From Halomarina salina (GTDB lineage: Archaea > Halobacteriota > Halobacteria > Halobacteriales > Haloarculaceae), in NCBI RefSeq assembly GCF_023074835.1, contig NZ_JALLGW010000001.1, forward strand, positions 1,922,001 to 1,986,000: DNA of 64,000 nt. The letters run 5' to 3'. How positions within the stretch are numbered: position 1 is the stretch's first letter; each line of letters opens with the position of its first letter. Below, one piece after another: positions 53,695 to 60,655 of the stretch. The notes beneath the pieces were generated by a model. It was not told the DNA's origin, ran no database searches, and was given only the letters and a program-made list of their open reading frames with translations. A program made the position numbers and the translations under genes.

Positions 53695-53719
53695 GATACA
53701 CACGCGGCACAAGTCTATC
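53695..53719 (-). repeat. Hairpin module class II, minus orientation
   Basis: Arms GATACAC and GTCTATC (one C-C mismatch) around the 11-nt loop ACGCGGCACAA, which on the minus strand is TTGTGCCGCGT. It lies between the divergent membrane gene (ends of its promoter region) and the recombinase gene at 53813. A weak minus-strand hydrophobic frame (53632-53730) overlaps it. Confidence 0.7.
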
Positions 53720-53777
53720 AGTTGAATCAGCGAATATCGGGCGAAATTAACGCATGGACTGGTGCGGACGCGGGCCC

Positions 53778-53786
53778 ATATGATTT
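53778..53786 (+). promoter_or_regulatory. Candidate TATA box of the recombinase gene
   Basis: ATATGATTT, centred about 31 nt before ATG 53813, is the only well-spaced AT-rich box. It supports the ATG start in preference to the TTG at 53798. Confidence 0.45.
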
Positions 53787-53812
53787 GATTCGAGACATTG
53801 TTCGAAGCAATC

Positions 53813-54655
53813 ATGACGGTCCGCCCAACGCGTCTGGGTGCGATGTCTCAGCCCCATCGCGGAGGCCCGGTCCCTCCGTACGACGGTGCAGAGCGTACAG
53901 ACCACGTGACCGAAGCTCCCTCGACAGCCCGCTCGGGCCGTGAGTTCTGGCGTGACCACCTGACCGGCACTGCCTCGACAACCACCTCGAAGGAGGACGC
54001 GCTCACCGACCGCCAGTTCCAGTTACTGTTGGAGGGAGCGCGTCGCCTCGACGACCCGTTCGCGCGGCAGGCGCGGTTCGTCATCTTCGCGACTGGTCGG
54101 TTGGGGATGCGAGCGGGCGAAGTCACCCATATGACCGCCGAGTGGATTGACTGGCGCGAGAAGACGATTCACGTTCCCTCGTTCGACCGCTGTACGAAGG
54201 GCCGTGGTGGCAATGGCCCCTGTGGATACTGCCGCGAGCAGGCTCAGTCGATAGCGGCCAACAACGAGGACATCACCGTCGAGCAGGCACTGTCGACGCG
54301 CTGGGCTCCGAAGACGGCCGCCGGAGCGCGGGCGATACCGTTCGACTTCGAGACGCGTGTCGAGATGACCGTTGAACGATTCTTCGAAGCATATGACACG
54401 TATCCGCACTCGTGTGCGAGCATCAACCGCCGGGTGAATCGCGCCGCGGAGGCAGCCGATGACCTCGACAGCCAGCGGGTTTACCCCCATGGTCTCCGCG
54501 CGACCGCGAGTACGTTCCACGCGGCGCGGGGACTCACCGGATTACCGCTCCAGTCGTTCATGGGCTGGGAGAAGCTCGCCACCGCCGAGACCTACCTCAA
54601 CGGAACGACCGAAGCGACCCGCCGCGCCCTCCGCTCGGTTCACTCCTCGCGGTAG
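53813..54655 (+). CDS. Tyrosine recombinase (site-specific integrase)
   Basis: A 280-residue protein. Catalytic residues are in order: the first Arg in GRLGMRAGEVTHM (about residue 105), the HxxR box HGLRATASTF (near 227) and the Tyr in GWEKLATAETYLNGT (near 262). A Cys-rich insertion DRCTKGRGGNGPCGYCREQ after the first Arg is typical of a haloarchaeal integrase group and may bind zinc. The family cuts and joins DNA through a 3'-phosphotyrosine. It marks this region as mobile or formerly mobile. No attachment site next to it is evident. Confidence 0.9.
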   Translation: MTVRPTRLGAMSQPHRGGPVPPYDGAERTDHVTEAPSTARSGREFWRDHLTGTASTTTSKEDALTDRQFQLLLEGARRLDDPFARQARFVIFATGRLGMRAGEVTHMTAEWIDWREKTIHVPSFDRCTKGRGGNGPCGYCREQAQSIAANNEDITVEQALSTRWAPKTAAGARAIPFDFETRVEMTVERFFEAYDTYPHSCASINRRVNRAAEAADDLDSQRVYPHGLRATASTFHAARGLTGLPLQSFMGWEKLATAETYLNGTTEATRRALRSVHSSR

Positions 54656-54695
54656 CTCCCACGCTTTATTCCGCCGAAAGTTGCGCGATTCAACT

Positions 54696-54720
54696 GATTG
54701 ACTCGTGCCGCGAGTGTATC
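54696..54720 (+). repeat. Hairpin module class II
   Basis: Arms GATTGAC and GTGTATC around loop TCGTGCCGCGA; two flanking pairs (CT/AG) lengthen the stem. It lies between the convergent recombinase (stop 54655) and the small protein ending at 54719; the right arm overlaps that gene's stop codon. Confidence 0.65.
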
Positions 54721-54895
54721 AGTCTCGATTCCGCTTGACGCGGAGTATCTCCACATCGTAGCCTCCTCCGTGCGGAGTCGTGACTGCATATCCTCCTTCC
54801 ACATTGACTCCATTACGTTCAGCGGCGTTGATGAGACTGCTCAGTTTGTCGTGCAACGCCGCCTCGCTGTCGATGGATTCTGTCGGTTCGGACAT
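54719..54895 (-). CDS. Small protein family member 1 (58 residues)
   Basis: The protein has the pattern EAALHDKLSSLINAAERNGVNVEGGYAV... GGGYDVEILRV. Two other proteins in this region (55313-55483 and 59551-59724) share the same order: an aL...l...A..nGvdVeG core and a terminal YDv strand. So the three are paralogues. The predicted structure is one amphipathic helix followed by two or three strands. There is no zinc site or membrane segment. ATG at 54893-54895. Function unknown. Its stop overlaps a hairpin module. Confidence 0.75.
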   Translation of the reverse strand: MSEPTESIDSEAALHDKLSSLINAAERNGVNVEGGYAVTTPHGGGYDVEILRVKRNRD

Positions 54896-55240
54896 AGGCT
54901 GGCTTTGAACGAGTGGTCGACGAGTCAGAAACACGTTTCAACGAATCCGGCGTTCTCGGCGGCGTGCTACGGTGTGAATGAACGCTCCGCACTCGTTCCC
55001 GCCTGTATGCACACTTGAAATAAATAAAAATATGGCATGGTCAGTCATGCCACGACAGCAAACGGGGGGATGGGAGCCACGCCCACCTGCATGACATGGG
55101 GGCAGTGGGCATAATCGGAGCTAACGTGCTACTGACACTTGCCCCCATTCGGGTATGGCCGTGAGTGTATGTAAATCTGCGCTACTCCCGTCTTCGAGGA
55201 CTCTACCCCATCACTGAAGATACCGCCCCGATACCGTAGT
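54896..55240. other. 345-bp intergenic region with palindromes
   Basis: An AT-rich block (AAATAAATAAAAATATGG, 55018-55035) is followed by a palindrome TGGCATG-GTCAGT-CATGCCA (55033-55052). A 9-bp inverted repeat ATGGGGGCA (55096-55104) with TGCCCCCAT (55140-55148) spans a 22-codon frame (MGAVGIIGANVLLTLAPIRV...) that starts at its left arm. I cannot decide whether that frame is expressed. No other gene is seen. Confidence 0.4.
55033..55052. repeat. Palindrome GGCATG-GTCAGT-CATGCC, copy 1
   Basis: A 7-bp perfect stem with a 6-nt loop, directly after an AT-rich TATA-like block. A diverged copy GGCGTG-GTCATC-CATGCC is at 55543-55560, 500 bp away. Possible operator pair or small mobile palindrome. 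Confidence 0.5.
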
Positions 55241-55303
55241 GATATTCTCTCCCGCTCGCTCTCTCGAACGGACCGTTGGATAGAGCTGTGCCGTGGGTGT
55301 ACC
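55241..55303 (+). repeat. Composite hairpin element (class I + 13 nt + class II), decayed
   Basis: Class I part 55241-55265 (arms GATATTC and CTCTCTC, loop TCTCCCGCTCG), a 13-nt spacer GAACGGACCGTTG, and class II part 55279-55303 (arms GATAGAG and GTGTACC, loop CTGTGCCGTGG). Stem pairing is weak, but module length, loop words and spacing match the other composite at 56276-56338. It ends 9 bp before the stop of the minus-strand small protein 2. Confidence 0.6.
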
Positions 55304-55312
55304 AGTGGGGAA

Positions 55313-55483
55313 CTACCGACGCACTGGATTCACCTGTACATCGTAGAGCGACCGGTGAGTCGTCGTCTCGCACTCATAGGACCCGGCGACATCGATGCCG
55401 TTCTTCTCGGCTTCGTCTAAGAGGTCGGTCAAACGCGTTCGAAGCCCGTCTTGGTCGTGGATTGGCTGTGAATCGTCGGTCAT
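55313..55483 (-). CDS. Small protein family member 2 (56 residues)
   Basis: A paralogue of the proteins at 54719-54895 and 59551-59724: DGLRTRLTDLLDEAEKNGIDVAGSYECE... YDVQVNPV. The N-terminus MTDDSQPIHDQ is polar. The ATG at 55481-55483 is supported by a CTAATACTG box about 33 nt upstream on the minus strand (55513-55521). A decayed composite hairpin element lies just downstream of the stop. Confidence 0.75.
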   Translation of the reverse strand: MTDDSQPIHDQDGLRTRLTDLLDEAEKNGIDVAGSYECETTTHRSLYDVQVNPVRR

Positions 55484-55542
55484 GCGTACCTCGGCGGACA
55501 CCCCGCTCGTCACAGTATTAGGGGGTAGCCAGTTAACACTGT

Positions 55543-55560
55543 GGCGTGGTCATCCATGCC
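55543..55560. repeat. Palindrome GGCGTG-GTCATC-CATGCC, copy 2
   Basis: Six-base arms with one G-T pair and the same 6-nt loop start (GTCA) as copy 1 at 55033-55052. It lies upstream of small protein 2, between it and the divergent Bat-type HTH remnant. Confidence 0.45.
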
Positions 55561-55655
55561 TTGATTCATCAGACTGTGACTCCCACTTTTAACCGCCATT
55601 GTATCAATCATAAAACAGACTCAAGTAGAACGGGCGATAAGGAAGTAGCGCCAGT

Positions 55656-55889
55656 ATGAGTGAAGACTATCCAAACGGGGTGCCGCTCACCCACCGAGAA
55701 CAGGAACTGCTTCAGACCGCACTGAATAGTGGATAATTCGAGGTCCCTCGCCGGACGAGCACGGTTGCACTCGCTGACGAGGTGGGGGCTTCCTCACGCG
55801 AGGTCTCCGAGCAACTCCATCAGGCCATGGGGAAGGTCCTCCGGCATTCGAACTGGACTGTATCATCCTCCGTCACTGGGAACGAATGA
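55656..55889 (+). pseudogene. Bat-type HTH gene interrupted by an in-frame TAA
   Basis: From ATG 55656 the frame reads MSEDYPNGVPLTHREQELLQ, TALNSG, then TAA (55734-55736), then FEVPRRTSTVALADEVGASS, REVSEQLHQAMGKVL and a short tail before TGA 55887-55889. This is the HTH_10 domain of bacterio-opsin-activator-like regulators, whose consensus here is GYFEVPR. The TAA stands exactly where TAC or TAT for Tyr is expected. So a single base change has truncated a 77-residue stand-alone HTH protein. Readthrough cannot be excluded. Confidence 0.75.
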
Positions 55890-55901
55890 GAACAACTGAC
55901 T

Positions 55902-55951
55902 GAGGGACCCACGCACTGGGTCTCTCGTCGGACTCGTGCTACGTGTGTATC
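55902..55951 (+). repeat. Composite hairpin element (class I directly followed by class II)
   Basis: Class I 55902-55926: arms GAGGGAC and GTCTCTC pair fully (one G-T), with loop CCACGCACTGG; its third stem pair is G-C where most copies have T-A, a compensated change. Class II 55927-55951: arms GTCGGAC and GTGTATC (weak), loop TCGTGCTACGT. Total 50 bp with no spacer. It begins 12 bp after the stop of the interrupted HTH gene, in sense orientation. Confidence 0.75.
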
Positions 55952-56275
55952 GCGTCAAACGTATCGAGTTGCCGGATGCTATCGAGAGTTGGACACTCAA
56001 TCTGTCATCCGAAATCAATAAATGCCGTCGGTATTGTACCAAAACGCGACGACGACACCCCAATCGGAATGAGGTTGTCAGAGGCACACTCCTGTGGGGA
56101 GTCTGTCGTCAGGAACTAATCGTTTCGAGTAACGGACAAGCATCCTCACACTCGCCACCTGTTGTCCGTTCCAACGAGTGTTCCTACCCACGGATTTGGG
56201 TCAGATACTCATAACGCTACCGACAAGTATAGGACTCGAACAGTATCTCCTAATTGTGTTGCTTTACTCAGGAGT
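55952..56275. other. 324-bp region without a gene
   Basis: Plus- and minus-strand frames here are rich in Arg, Cys and Ser with no third-position bias. They look non-coding. Nothing else is recognised except AT-rich patches near 56020 and 56255. Confidence 0.5.
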
Positions 56276-56338
56276 GATACACTCACGCTCAGTCTCTATC
56301 GAATAGGCCGAGTGAGCGACGTGTACCGCGAGTGTATC
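56276..56338 (+). repeat. Composite hairpin element (class I + 13 nt + class II)
   Basis: Class I 56276-56300 (GATACAC ... CTCTATC, loop TCACGCTCAGT), spacer GAATAGGCCGAGT, class II 56314-56338 (GAGCGAC ... GTGTATC, loop GTGTACCGCGA). The outer ends GATACAC and GTGTATC are perfect complements of each other, although the inner stems are imperfect. Confidence 0.75.
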
Positions 56339-56698
56339 GCCTGCAAATTCTACTTTCGATGGAATTTCATGTCGTCTTACTCTCAACGCAATCCTCAGTG
56401 TAGATTTGTCTAACAGTACTTTCCGTGAAACTATCGGACACAATTATGCAGATTCCCCCACAACCGTTACTTGGGTGCCTCGTTCGGATGCGGGAGGATG
56501 GGGACGAGGAATGCTGGAAGAGACTCCCAACGTGCTCCGGGCGAGTGGCCTAACGCGGGGACAGTGCCTCTGACAGCCTTTTCCCCCGTTTCCGCACGTA
56601 ATCGAGATGCCTGCAACGAGTATCAAGGCTCTCCCCAAATACTCGGGTATGACGTGGCTTCTCAACCCAATCTGGCGCAGCTTCGAGTACATGGGTCT
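56339..56698. other. 360-bp region without a convincing gene
   Basis: Short frames exist, for example from ATG 56608 (MPATSIKALPKYSGMTWLLN...) running into the next hairpin element, but they lack codon bias and a recognisable family. Nothing else is seen. Confidence 0.45.
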
Positions 56699-56757
56699 GA
56701 TAGACTCACGCTCTCTGTCTATCGAACGGACAAGCGAGAGTTGGTTGTGTGTCTATC
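56699..56757 (+). repeat. Hairpin module class I with diverged class II tail
   Basis: Class I 56699-56723 is perfect (GATAGAC / GTCTATC, loop TCACGCTCTCT). It is followed by GAACGGACAAGCGAGAG and ends in a further GTCTATC (56751-56757), a longer and altered second module. It precedes the lipoprotein gene at 56813. Confidence 0.8.
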
Positions 56758-56812
56758 GGGATGTCTGCGAATCTCCCGAACAATAATGTTTTTGTAGAAA
56801 TGTTTTCAACTC

Positions 56813-57373
56813 ATGGTCCCTGCCCGCTCTCGCTCTCTCATCCTCTTGGTCGCCTGTGTAGTCCTGTTAGCAGGTTGCACAGGGTTCGGAGGGACGCCGT
56901 CACCAACCACATCGACGACAGCGTCCGCTATCAGTGCCGAAACCACATCGTTCGCCTTCGACCCAGCCTATGCGAGTGATGAACAGGGGGAGCCCGACTA
57001 CTTCGAACATCCGGCAGATTCCCGGGAAGCTGTTCAGGTCAGGTGGTCAGACGACCACCTCATCGTCTCGGGGGCCACTATCGGTATCGGCGACCAGAAC
57101 TGCATCGACGTACAACTCATAGAGGCGCGAGCAGTGAACGCGACCGCGCTCAGCGTCGTCATCGAAAACGATGCAGTCGTCCCATCGGACAAAAGCGGGT
57201 GTAATGGGTCTGCAGCCCCCTACGAATACCGGGCGAACATCAGTATCTCGGGGAACTCTCCCGAGCAGGTGATTGTGACGCATCGAGCTGGTGGAACTGG
57301 AGAGACACAGTTCGAGACGGTCGTTCGGCGGGCGCAGAACGGAACCGTCATCCCGTCGATTCAGGACCCCTGA
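56813..57373 (+). CDS. Lipoprotein of unknown function
   Basis: A 186-residue protein. The signal ends in a lipobox VVLLAGC (Cys 21), followed by a Thr/Ser/Pro linker. Residues about 45-180 are beta-rich (EAVQVRWSDDHLIVSGATIGIGDQNCIDVQLIEARAVNATALSVVIEND... YRANISISGNSPEQVIVTHRAGG), with two Cys (105 and 139) that may form a disulfide. An AT-rich AATAATGTTTTTGTAG at 56781-56796 is the probable promoter. Predicted to be membrane-anchored on the outside. Confidence 0.8.
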   Translation: MVPARSRSLILLVACVVLLAGCTGFGGTPSPTTSTTASAISAETTSFAFDPAYASDEQGEPDYFEHPADSREAVQVRWSDDHLIVSGATIGIGDQNCIDVQLIEARAVNATALSVVIENDAVVPSDKSGCNGSAAPYEYRANISISGNSPEQVIVTHRAGGTGETQFETVVRRAQNGTVIPSIQDP

Positions 57374-57418
57374 ACCGATACGGCCCCGCTCACCACGACG
57401 GAACCTACTCTTGGAGAT

Positions 57419-57443
57419 GAAACACTCACGCTCTGGGTCAACC
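57419..57443 (+). repeat. Hairpin module class I, decayed stem
   Basis: GAAACAC, loop TCACGCTCTGG, GTCAACC: the loop is intact but only three of seven stem pairs remain. It lies 46 bp after the lipoprotein stop, in sense orientation. Confidence 0.6.
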
Positions 57444-57521
57444 GATTGCCAGAACGGTGGGACGTACGCTCCATGCATTCTGAGCTCTGAGACATTACAG
57501 TCTCGGCTTCGGGGTGCCCTG

Positions 57522-57830
57522 TCACAGTGGTGGTTCCGATGCCGTGATGATGATTCGCTCCGGCGTGACACCGACATTATAGTCACAGTACTCGAACCAC
57601 ACAGAAACGGAGGTCGCTCCCGAAGTACTATCGTCCATTAGCAAGGCGTCAAGTGCCCCCGGGTCAACCGCCTCGTACAGCGGCTCGGGGAGTTTTCGTG
57701 GGTCACACTCCATGACTTCTGCTAGTGCATTGACGACAGCGATGCTCCTTGGTACATCTCGGTCCACCTCGAATACTGCGCGGTTGGGCTGTTCCGAATC
57801 GTCGTGTGGTGTCAACTCACTCTCGGCCAT
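57522..57830 (-). CDS. HalOD1 output-domain protein
   Basis: A 102-residue protein. SIAVVNALAEVMECDPRKLPEPLYEAVDPGALDALL followed by VSVWFEYCDYNVGVTPERIII is the haloarchaeal HalOD1 domain, found in proteins thought to act downstream of two-component or light-sensing signalling. The N-terminal 30 residues are acidic. ATG 57828-57830 (MAESELTPHDDSEQPN) is chosen because the frame further upstream is not family-like. Its neighbour on the same strand is a DUF7344 regulator, a frequent pairing. Confidence 0.85.
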   Translation of the reverse strand: MAESELTPHDDSEQPNRAVFEVDRDVPRSIAVVNALAEVMECDPRKLPEPLYEAVDPGALDALLMDDSTSGATSVSVWFEYCDYNVGVTPERIIITASEPPL

Positions 57831-58275
57831 CGACGGGCCCCCACGCTCCGACGCATCGTCGCGCGACGGTGTCGCTGAGTGTAGTCGACTCGCACTGGAA
57901 TACTGTTGAACTGAAAGACGCTCGTGCCTCTGACATAATTTTTCTGAACGAGTAGCCGTGGTACAGGGACAGTTCTCAGAGAAGTCGGTCTCCACAGGGG
58001 GATGTCACGGTCGGCAGGAACCGACGGTGAGTCGTTCGTATCGTGTACCCGCAGCCCCACGGATAGCTGTTATCGTTAGCCTCACCGGCCTCTATCCCCT
58101 CTTCAAGACCGACAGGAGCACTGGAGTGTACTAGGGTAGCGATTGACTCCCCTCGGGGACGACCTCACAGTGAGTGCGGTCGTGAACGATGCAACGAGAG
58201 ACTGGCTATCAGCCATAGCCCACCCTCTGAGTCGTTCGTTCAGTCGAATCGACGGAGTGGTCAGTCGGCTGAAAG
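57831..58275. other. 445-bp intergenic region
   Basis: No gene is seen. A perfect hairpin GGCTAT-CAGCC-ATAGCC (58204-58220) lies 56 bp downstream of the DUF7344 gene and could end its transcript. A short CCCCTC-GGGG palindrome lies near 58150. AT-rich CATAATTTTTCTGA at 57934-57947 may belong to the HalOD1 promoter. Confidence 0.4.
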
Positions 58276-58596
58276 TTAGAGGAGCGGGTCGAGGTCATCG
58301 ATGTGGTCACCTGTCGTGACACGCTCGTTCTCGAAATCGAACTCGACGACATCGGCGTCGGCGAGCTTCGGCAGGTCCCGATGGAGCAGAGCAACGACGA
58401 CGCGTTTCTGGTGCTCCTCGCCGACGTCACTGGGTTGGATGTCTGATTCACGGGCAACGAGTTCAGTCGCGAGGCTGCTGACATCCCACTCCTCGCTCTG
58501 ATTCAACAGGAGGCGGAGTGTCTCGCGACGAAGCTCCTCGGCCACGAGGTCGTATGCCTCGTCCTTCGAGAGGTCATCGGGTGTCCACTCATTCAT
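58276..58596 (-). CDS. DUF7344-type winged-helix regulator
   Basis: A 106-residue protein with a winged-helix pattern: DEAYDLVAEELRRETLRLLLNQSEEWDVSSLATELVARESD, then EEHQKRVVVALLHRDLPKLADADVVEFDFENERVTTGDHIDDLDPLL. The helix-wing phrase VVVALLHRDLPKLADADVVEFD is characteristic of the haloarchaeal DUF7344 group of small transcription factors. The ATG is at 58594-58596. It shares strand with the HalOD1 gene 445 bp away. Confidence 0.85.
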   Translation of the reverse strand: MNEWTPDDLSKDEAYDLVAEELRRETLRLLLNQSEEWDVSSLATELVARESDIQPSDVGEEHQKRVVVALLHRDLPKLADADVVEFDFENERVTTGDHIDDLDPLL

Positions 58597-58657
58597 ATCT
58601 GAACATACTTGCTGCTGAACTGGTAGGACTTGGGGCCGCTGCCGCAAGGGACTGACT

Positions 58658-58682
58658 GATAGACTTACGCTCTAGATGTTTC
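58658..58682 (+). repeat. Hairpin module class I, decayed right arm
   Basis: GATAGAC, loop TTACGCTCTAG, ATGTTTC, followed by GAACGG as in other copies. Only four stem pairs remain. It lies upstream of the DUF7344 gene, on the opposite strand, and before the Bat-type gene. Confidence 0.6.
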
Positions 58683-58824
58683 GAACGGTCCGAAGGAAGG
58701 GATAGATAGCATAAGTGGCTATTAAGTCACGATTCTCGAATAATTCGGTTGCAGACTGCCGGTACTTTTATTCTAAATCACATCTTCGACCCTGATATAC
58801 AATGGTGGTCTGTCAGGGGTGTTT

Positions 58825-59547
58825 ATGCTGATGATTGTCGAGTTCACGATTGACCAGCCCACGCTTCTCCAGTCGTTGCGACAGGTACCGTCGACTCGTA
58901 TCACGTGGGAGCAGACCGATACGACGGCCAACGACGAACGACTCATGCTGTTCTGGGCCGAGTCCGACGATTACGACGCCTTCGAGACAGCGATGTACCA
59001 CGACTCAACCGTGACTGCCCCTCGAACGCTTACGAGGTTCAGCGACAGGCGGTTGTATCAGGTCGAACAGGTCGGTGAGGGTGTCGCGCAGTCCATCTAT
59101 CCGACAACCGTGGAGGCCGGAGGAATCATCCAGCAGGGGACGGCGACATACGCGGGCTGGTGGTTTCAGGTCGCCTTCCCCGACAACGACGCGCTCAGGC
59201 ACGTACACGAGACCTGCACGGAACACGACCTCGACTTCTCTCTCGAACGCAAGTACGAGCTCGCCACCGAAGATACCCCTGCAACCAGCTATGGACTCAC
59301 CGAGAAACAACGCGATATGCTCATCCACGCCGTCCAGCAGGGGTACTACGACGTCCCACGGGCGACGTCCCTCGACTGCATCGCAGACGAGCAGGACATC
59401 TCCCACCAAGCCGCCTCGGAACGCCTCCGACGAGCAATCGACGTTCTAGCGCGAAACACGATTGTGACCAGTCGCGAACAGACCGACCAGTCGGCAAAGA
59501 TGGGGAAGGGAGACGAGGCTGGTGATGATAGCCGATGGGCGAACTGA
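58825..59547 (+). CDS. Bat-type (HTH_10) transcriptional regulator
   Basis: A 240-residue protein. Residues 1-155 are the N-terminal sensory-like domain of the bacterio-opsin activator family (MIVEFTIDQPTLLQSLRQVP... WWFQVAFPDNDALRHVHETCTEHDLDFSLERKYEL). Residues 160-215 are HTH_10: GLTEKQRDMLIHAVQQGYYDVPRATSLDCIADEQDISHQAASERLRRAIDVLARN. The start is ATG 58825 or 58831; the upstream GTG is less likely. The stand-alone interrupted HTH at 55656 is a relative. Target genes unknown. Confidence 0.88.
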   Translation: MLMIVEFTIDQPTLLQSLRQVPSTRITWEQTDTTANDERLMLFWAESDDYDAFETAMYHDSTVTAPRTLTRFSDRRLYQVEQVGEGVAQSIYPTTVEAGGIIQQGTATYAGWWFQVAFPDNDALRHVHETCTEHDLDFSLERKYELATEDTPATSYGLTEKQRDMLIHAVQQGYYDVPRATSLDCIADEQDISHQAASERLRRAIDVLARNTIVTSREQTDQSAKMGKGDEAGDDSRWAN

Positions 59548-59550
59548 CGC

Positions 59551-59724
59551 TTACGCTGGCGTGACTGCAGAGACGAGGAGTTCGTAGTCCATCGGCGTCT
59601 CGGTGTCTCGACAGGTCCACGCTCCTTCGACATCGACGCCATGGTGGTGTGCTGACTCAATGATAGCGGCGAACTGGTCGACCAACGCTGCTTCAGTCGT
59701 GATGGGGAGATGTGATTCGTCCAT
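59551..59724 (-). CDS. Small protein family member 3 (57 residues)
   Basis: A paralogue of the proteins at 54719-54895 and 55313-55483: EAALVDQFAAIIESAHHHGVDVEGAWTCR... MDYELLVSAV. ATG 59722-59724 aligns with the other two starts; a further ATG 13 codons upstream would add unrelated residues. It is convergent with the Bat-type gene, with 3 bp between stops. Function unknown. Confidence 0.75.
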   Translation of the reverse strand: MDESHLPITTEAALVDQFAAIIESAHHHGVDVEGAWTCRDTETPMDYELLVSAVTPA

Positions 59725-60193
59725 TCGTTGTAGCTGTGACACCAACGTACTCTCGCCCGCCAACTATGCGATTTTCTGCGCGACGGAAGAACGCCCGCAG
59801 TTGTCTGCATCTCTAGCAACGCCGCTCGGACGAATAGGGACACCGCCTGCGCTGGCAGGACGGTACTGACGGGGGAGAAGGTGGAGATAGCCTCTGACAC
59901 TGCCCGGTCCCCATATTCGTAATAACGTGACAGACACAATAGAATTTTGCCTGCGAATCAATACCGCTCGCCGATTGTGAGCGCCGCGAGTCCACACGGA
60001 GGTAAGTCGACCACTGCTGGCGATACACTCAATAGAGTATGGTTATTGGTACCGGCTGACTCGACGACCGTTCACAGGGTGGAACTGGTCACCTCAGCTG
60101 ACGTGGCAAGACGTGACGAGTCAGACCCCGAGACACTGGCACAGGACGAACAGTTCTGTTAGATGTCGATGAGGTACGAATCGCACGTGTCGA
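59725..60193. other. 469-bp region without a convincing gene
   Basis: A frame ending at 60162 contains VWLLVPADSTTVHRVELVTS and a polar tail, which could be a gene remnant, but no start or family is evident. A half-module GATACACTC occurs at 60022-60030. A promoter for the MazG-like gene is not obvious. Confidence 0.4.
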
Positions 60194-60218
60194 GTTAGAC
60201 CCGTGCTGCGAGTGTATC
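60194..60218 (+). repeat. Hairpin module class II
   Basis: GTTAGAC, loop CCGTGCTGCGA, GTGTATC; five of seven pairs. It lies about 70 bp upstream of the MazG-like gene. Confidence 0.6.
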
Positions 60219-60290
60219 AGCGACACACCGAAACGGAGGCTCTCTCGTCAAACCAGTAGTGCTTCGGGAGAGCCCGCGGTTTCTCAGACC

Positions 60291-60605
60291 ATGGCAGACG
60301 AATACGACAAGCTGGTTCGAGACGACATCCCAGAGATAATCGAAGCGAACGGTGAACGCCCCGTTGTTCACCACGTTGAGGGCGAAGAGTACACACAACG
60401 GCTGCTCGACAAATTAGACGAAGAAGTCGGCGAGTACCGGTCGGACCAGACCGTCGAGGAGTTGGCCGATGTACTCGAAGTTGTCCATGCGCTCTGTGAG
60501 ACCCACGGCGTTGACTGGAGTGAACTCCAACACCAACGAGAACAGAAAGCCGACCGACGGGGACACTTCAAGAACGGAGTCATGCTTGAGCGCGTCGAGA
60601 GATAG
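60291..60605 (+). CDS. MazG-like nucleotide pyrophosphohydrolase
   Basis: A 104-residue protein: YDKLVRDDIPEIIEANGERPVVHHVEGEEYTQRLLDKLDEEVGEYRSDQTVEELADVLEVVHALCETHG. The LDEEVGEY...EELADVLEV pattern is the ExxE...ExxD metal site of the all-alpha NTP pyrophosphatase superfamily (COG4997 type). It probably removes aberrant nucleotides or acts on phosphoribosyl-ATP-like molecules. Its TAG stop (60603-60605) lies inside a hairpin module. Length is typical. Confidence 0.88.
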   Translation: MADEYDKLVRDDIPEIIEANGERPVVHHVEGEEYTQRLLDKLDEEVGEYRSDQTVEELADVLEVVHALCETHGVDWSELQHQREQKADRRGHFKNGVMLERVER

Positions 60606-60621
60606 ACGCTCTCAGTGTATC
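60601..60621 (+). repeat. Hairpin module class I with shortened loop
   Basis: GATAGAC and GTGTATC arms (one G-G mismatch) with a 7-nt loop GCTCTCA in place of 11 nt. The left arm contains the TAG stop codon of the MazG-like gene. Confidence 0.7.
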
Positions 60622-60655
60622 GCTCATCTCGGACTGCTACTAATCATATATCGCA

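Noticed and set aside
55936-56214. 92-codon plus-strand frame after the composite hairpin
   Set aside because: Arg/Cys/Ser-rich, no third-position GC bias, and its start lies inside a repeat.
57047-57586. 179-codon minus-strand frame opposite the lipoprotein
   Set aside because: Arg-rich antisense shadow of a gene with a clear lipobox.
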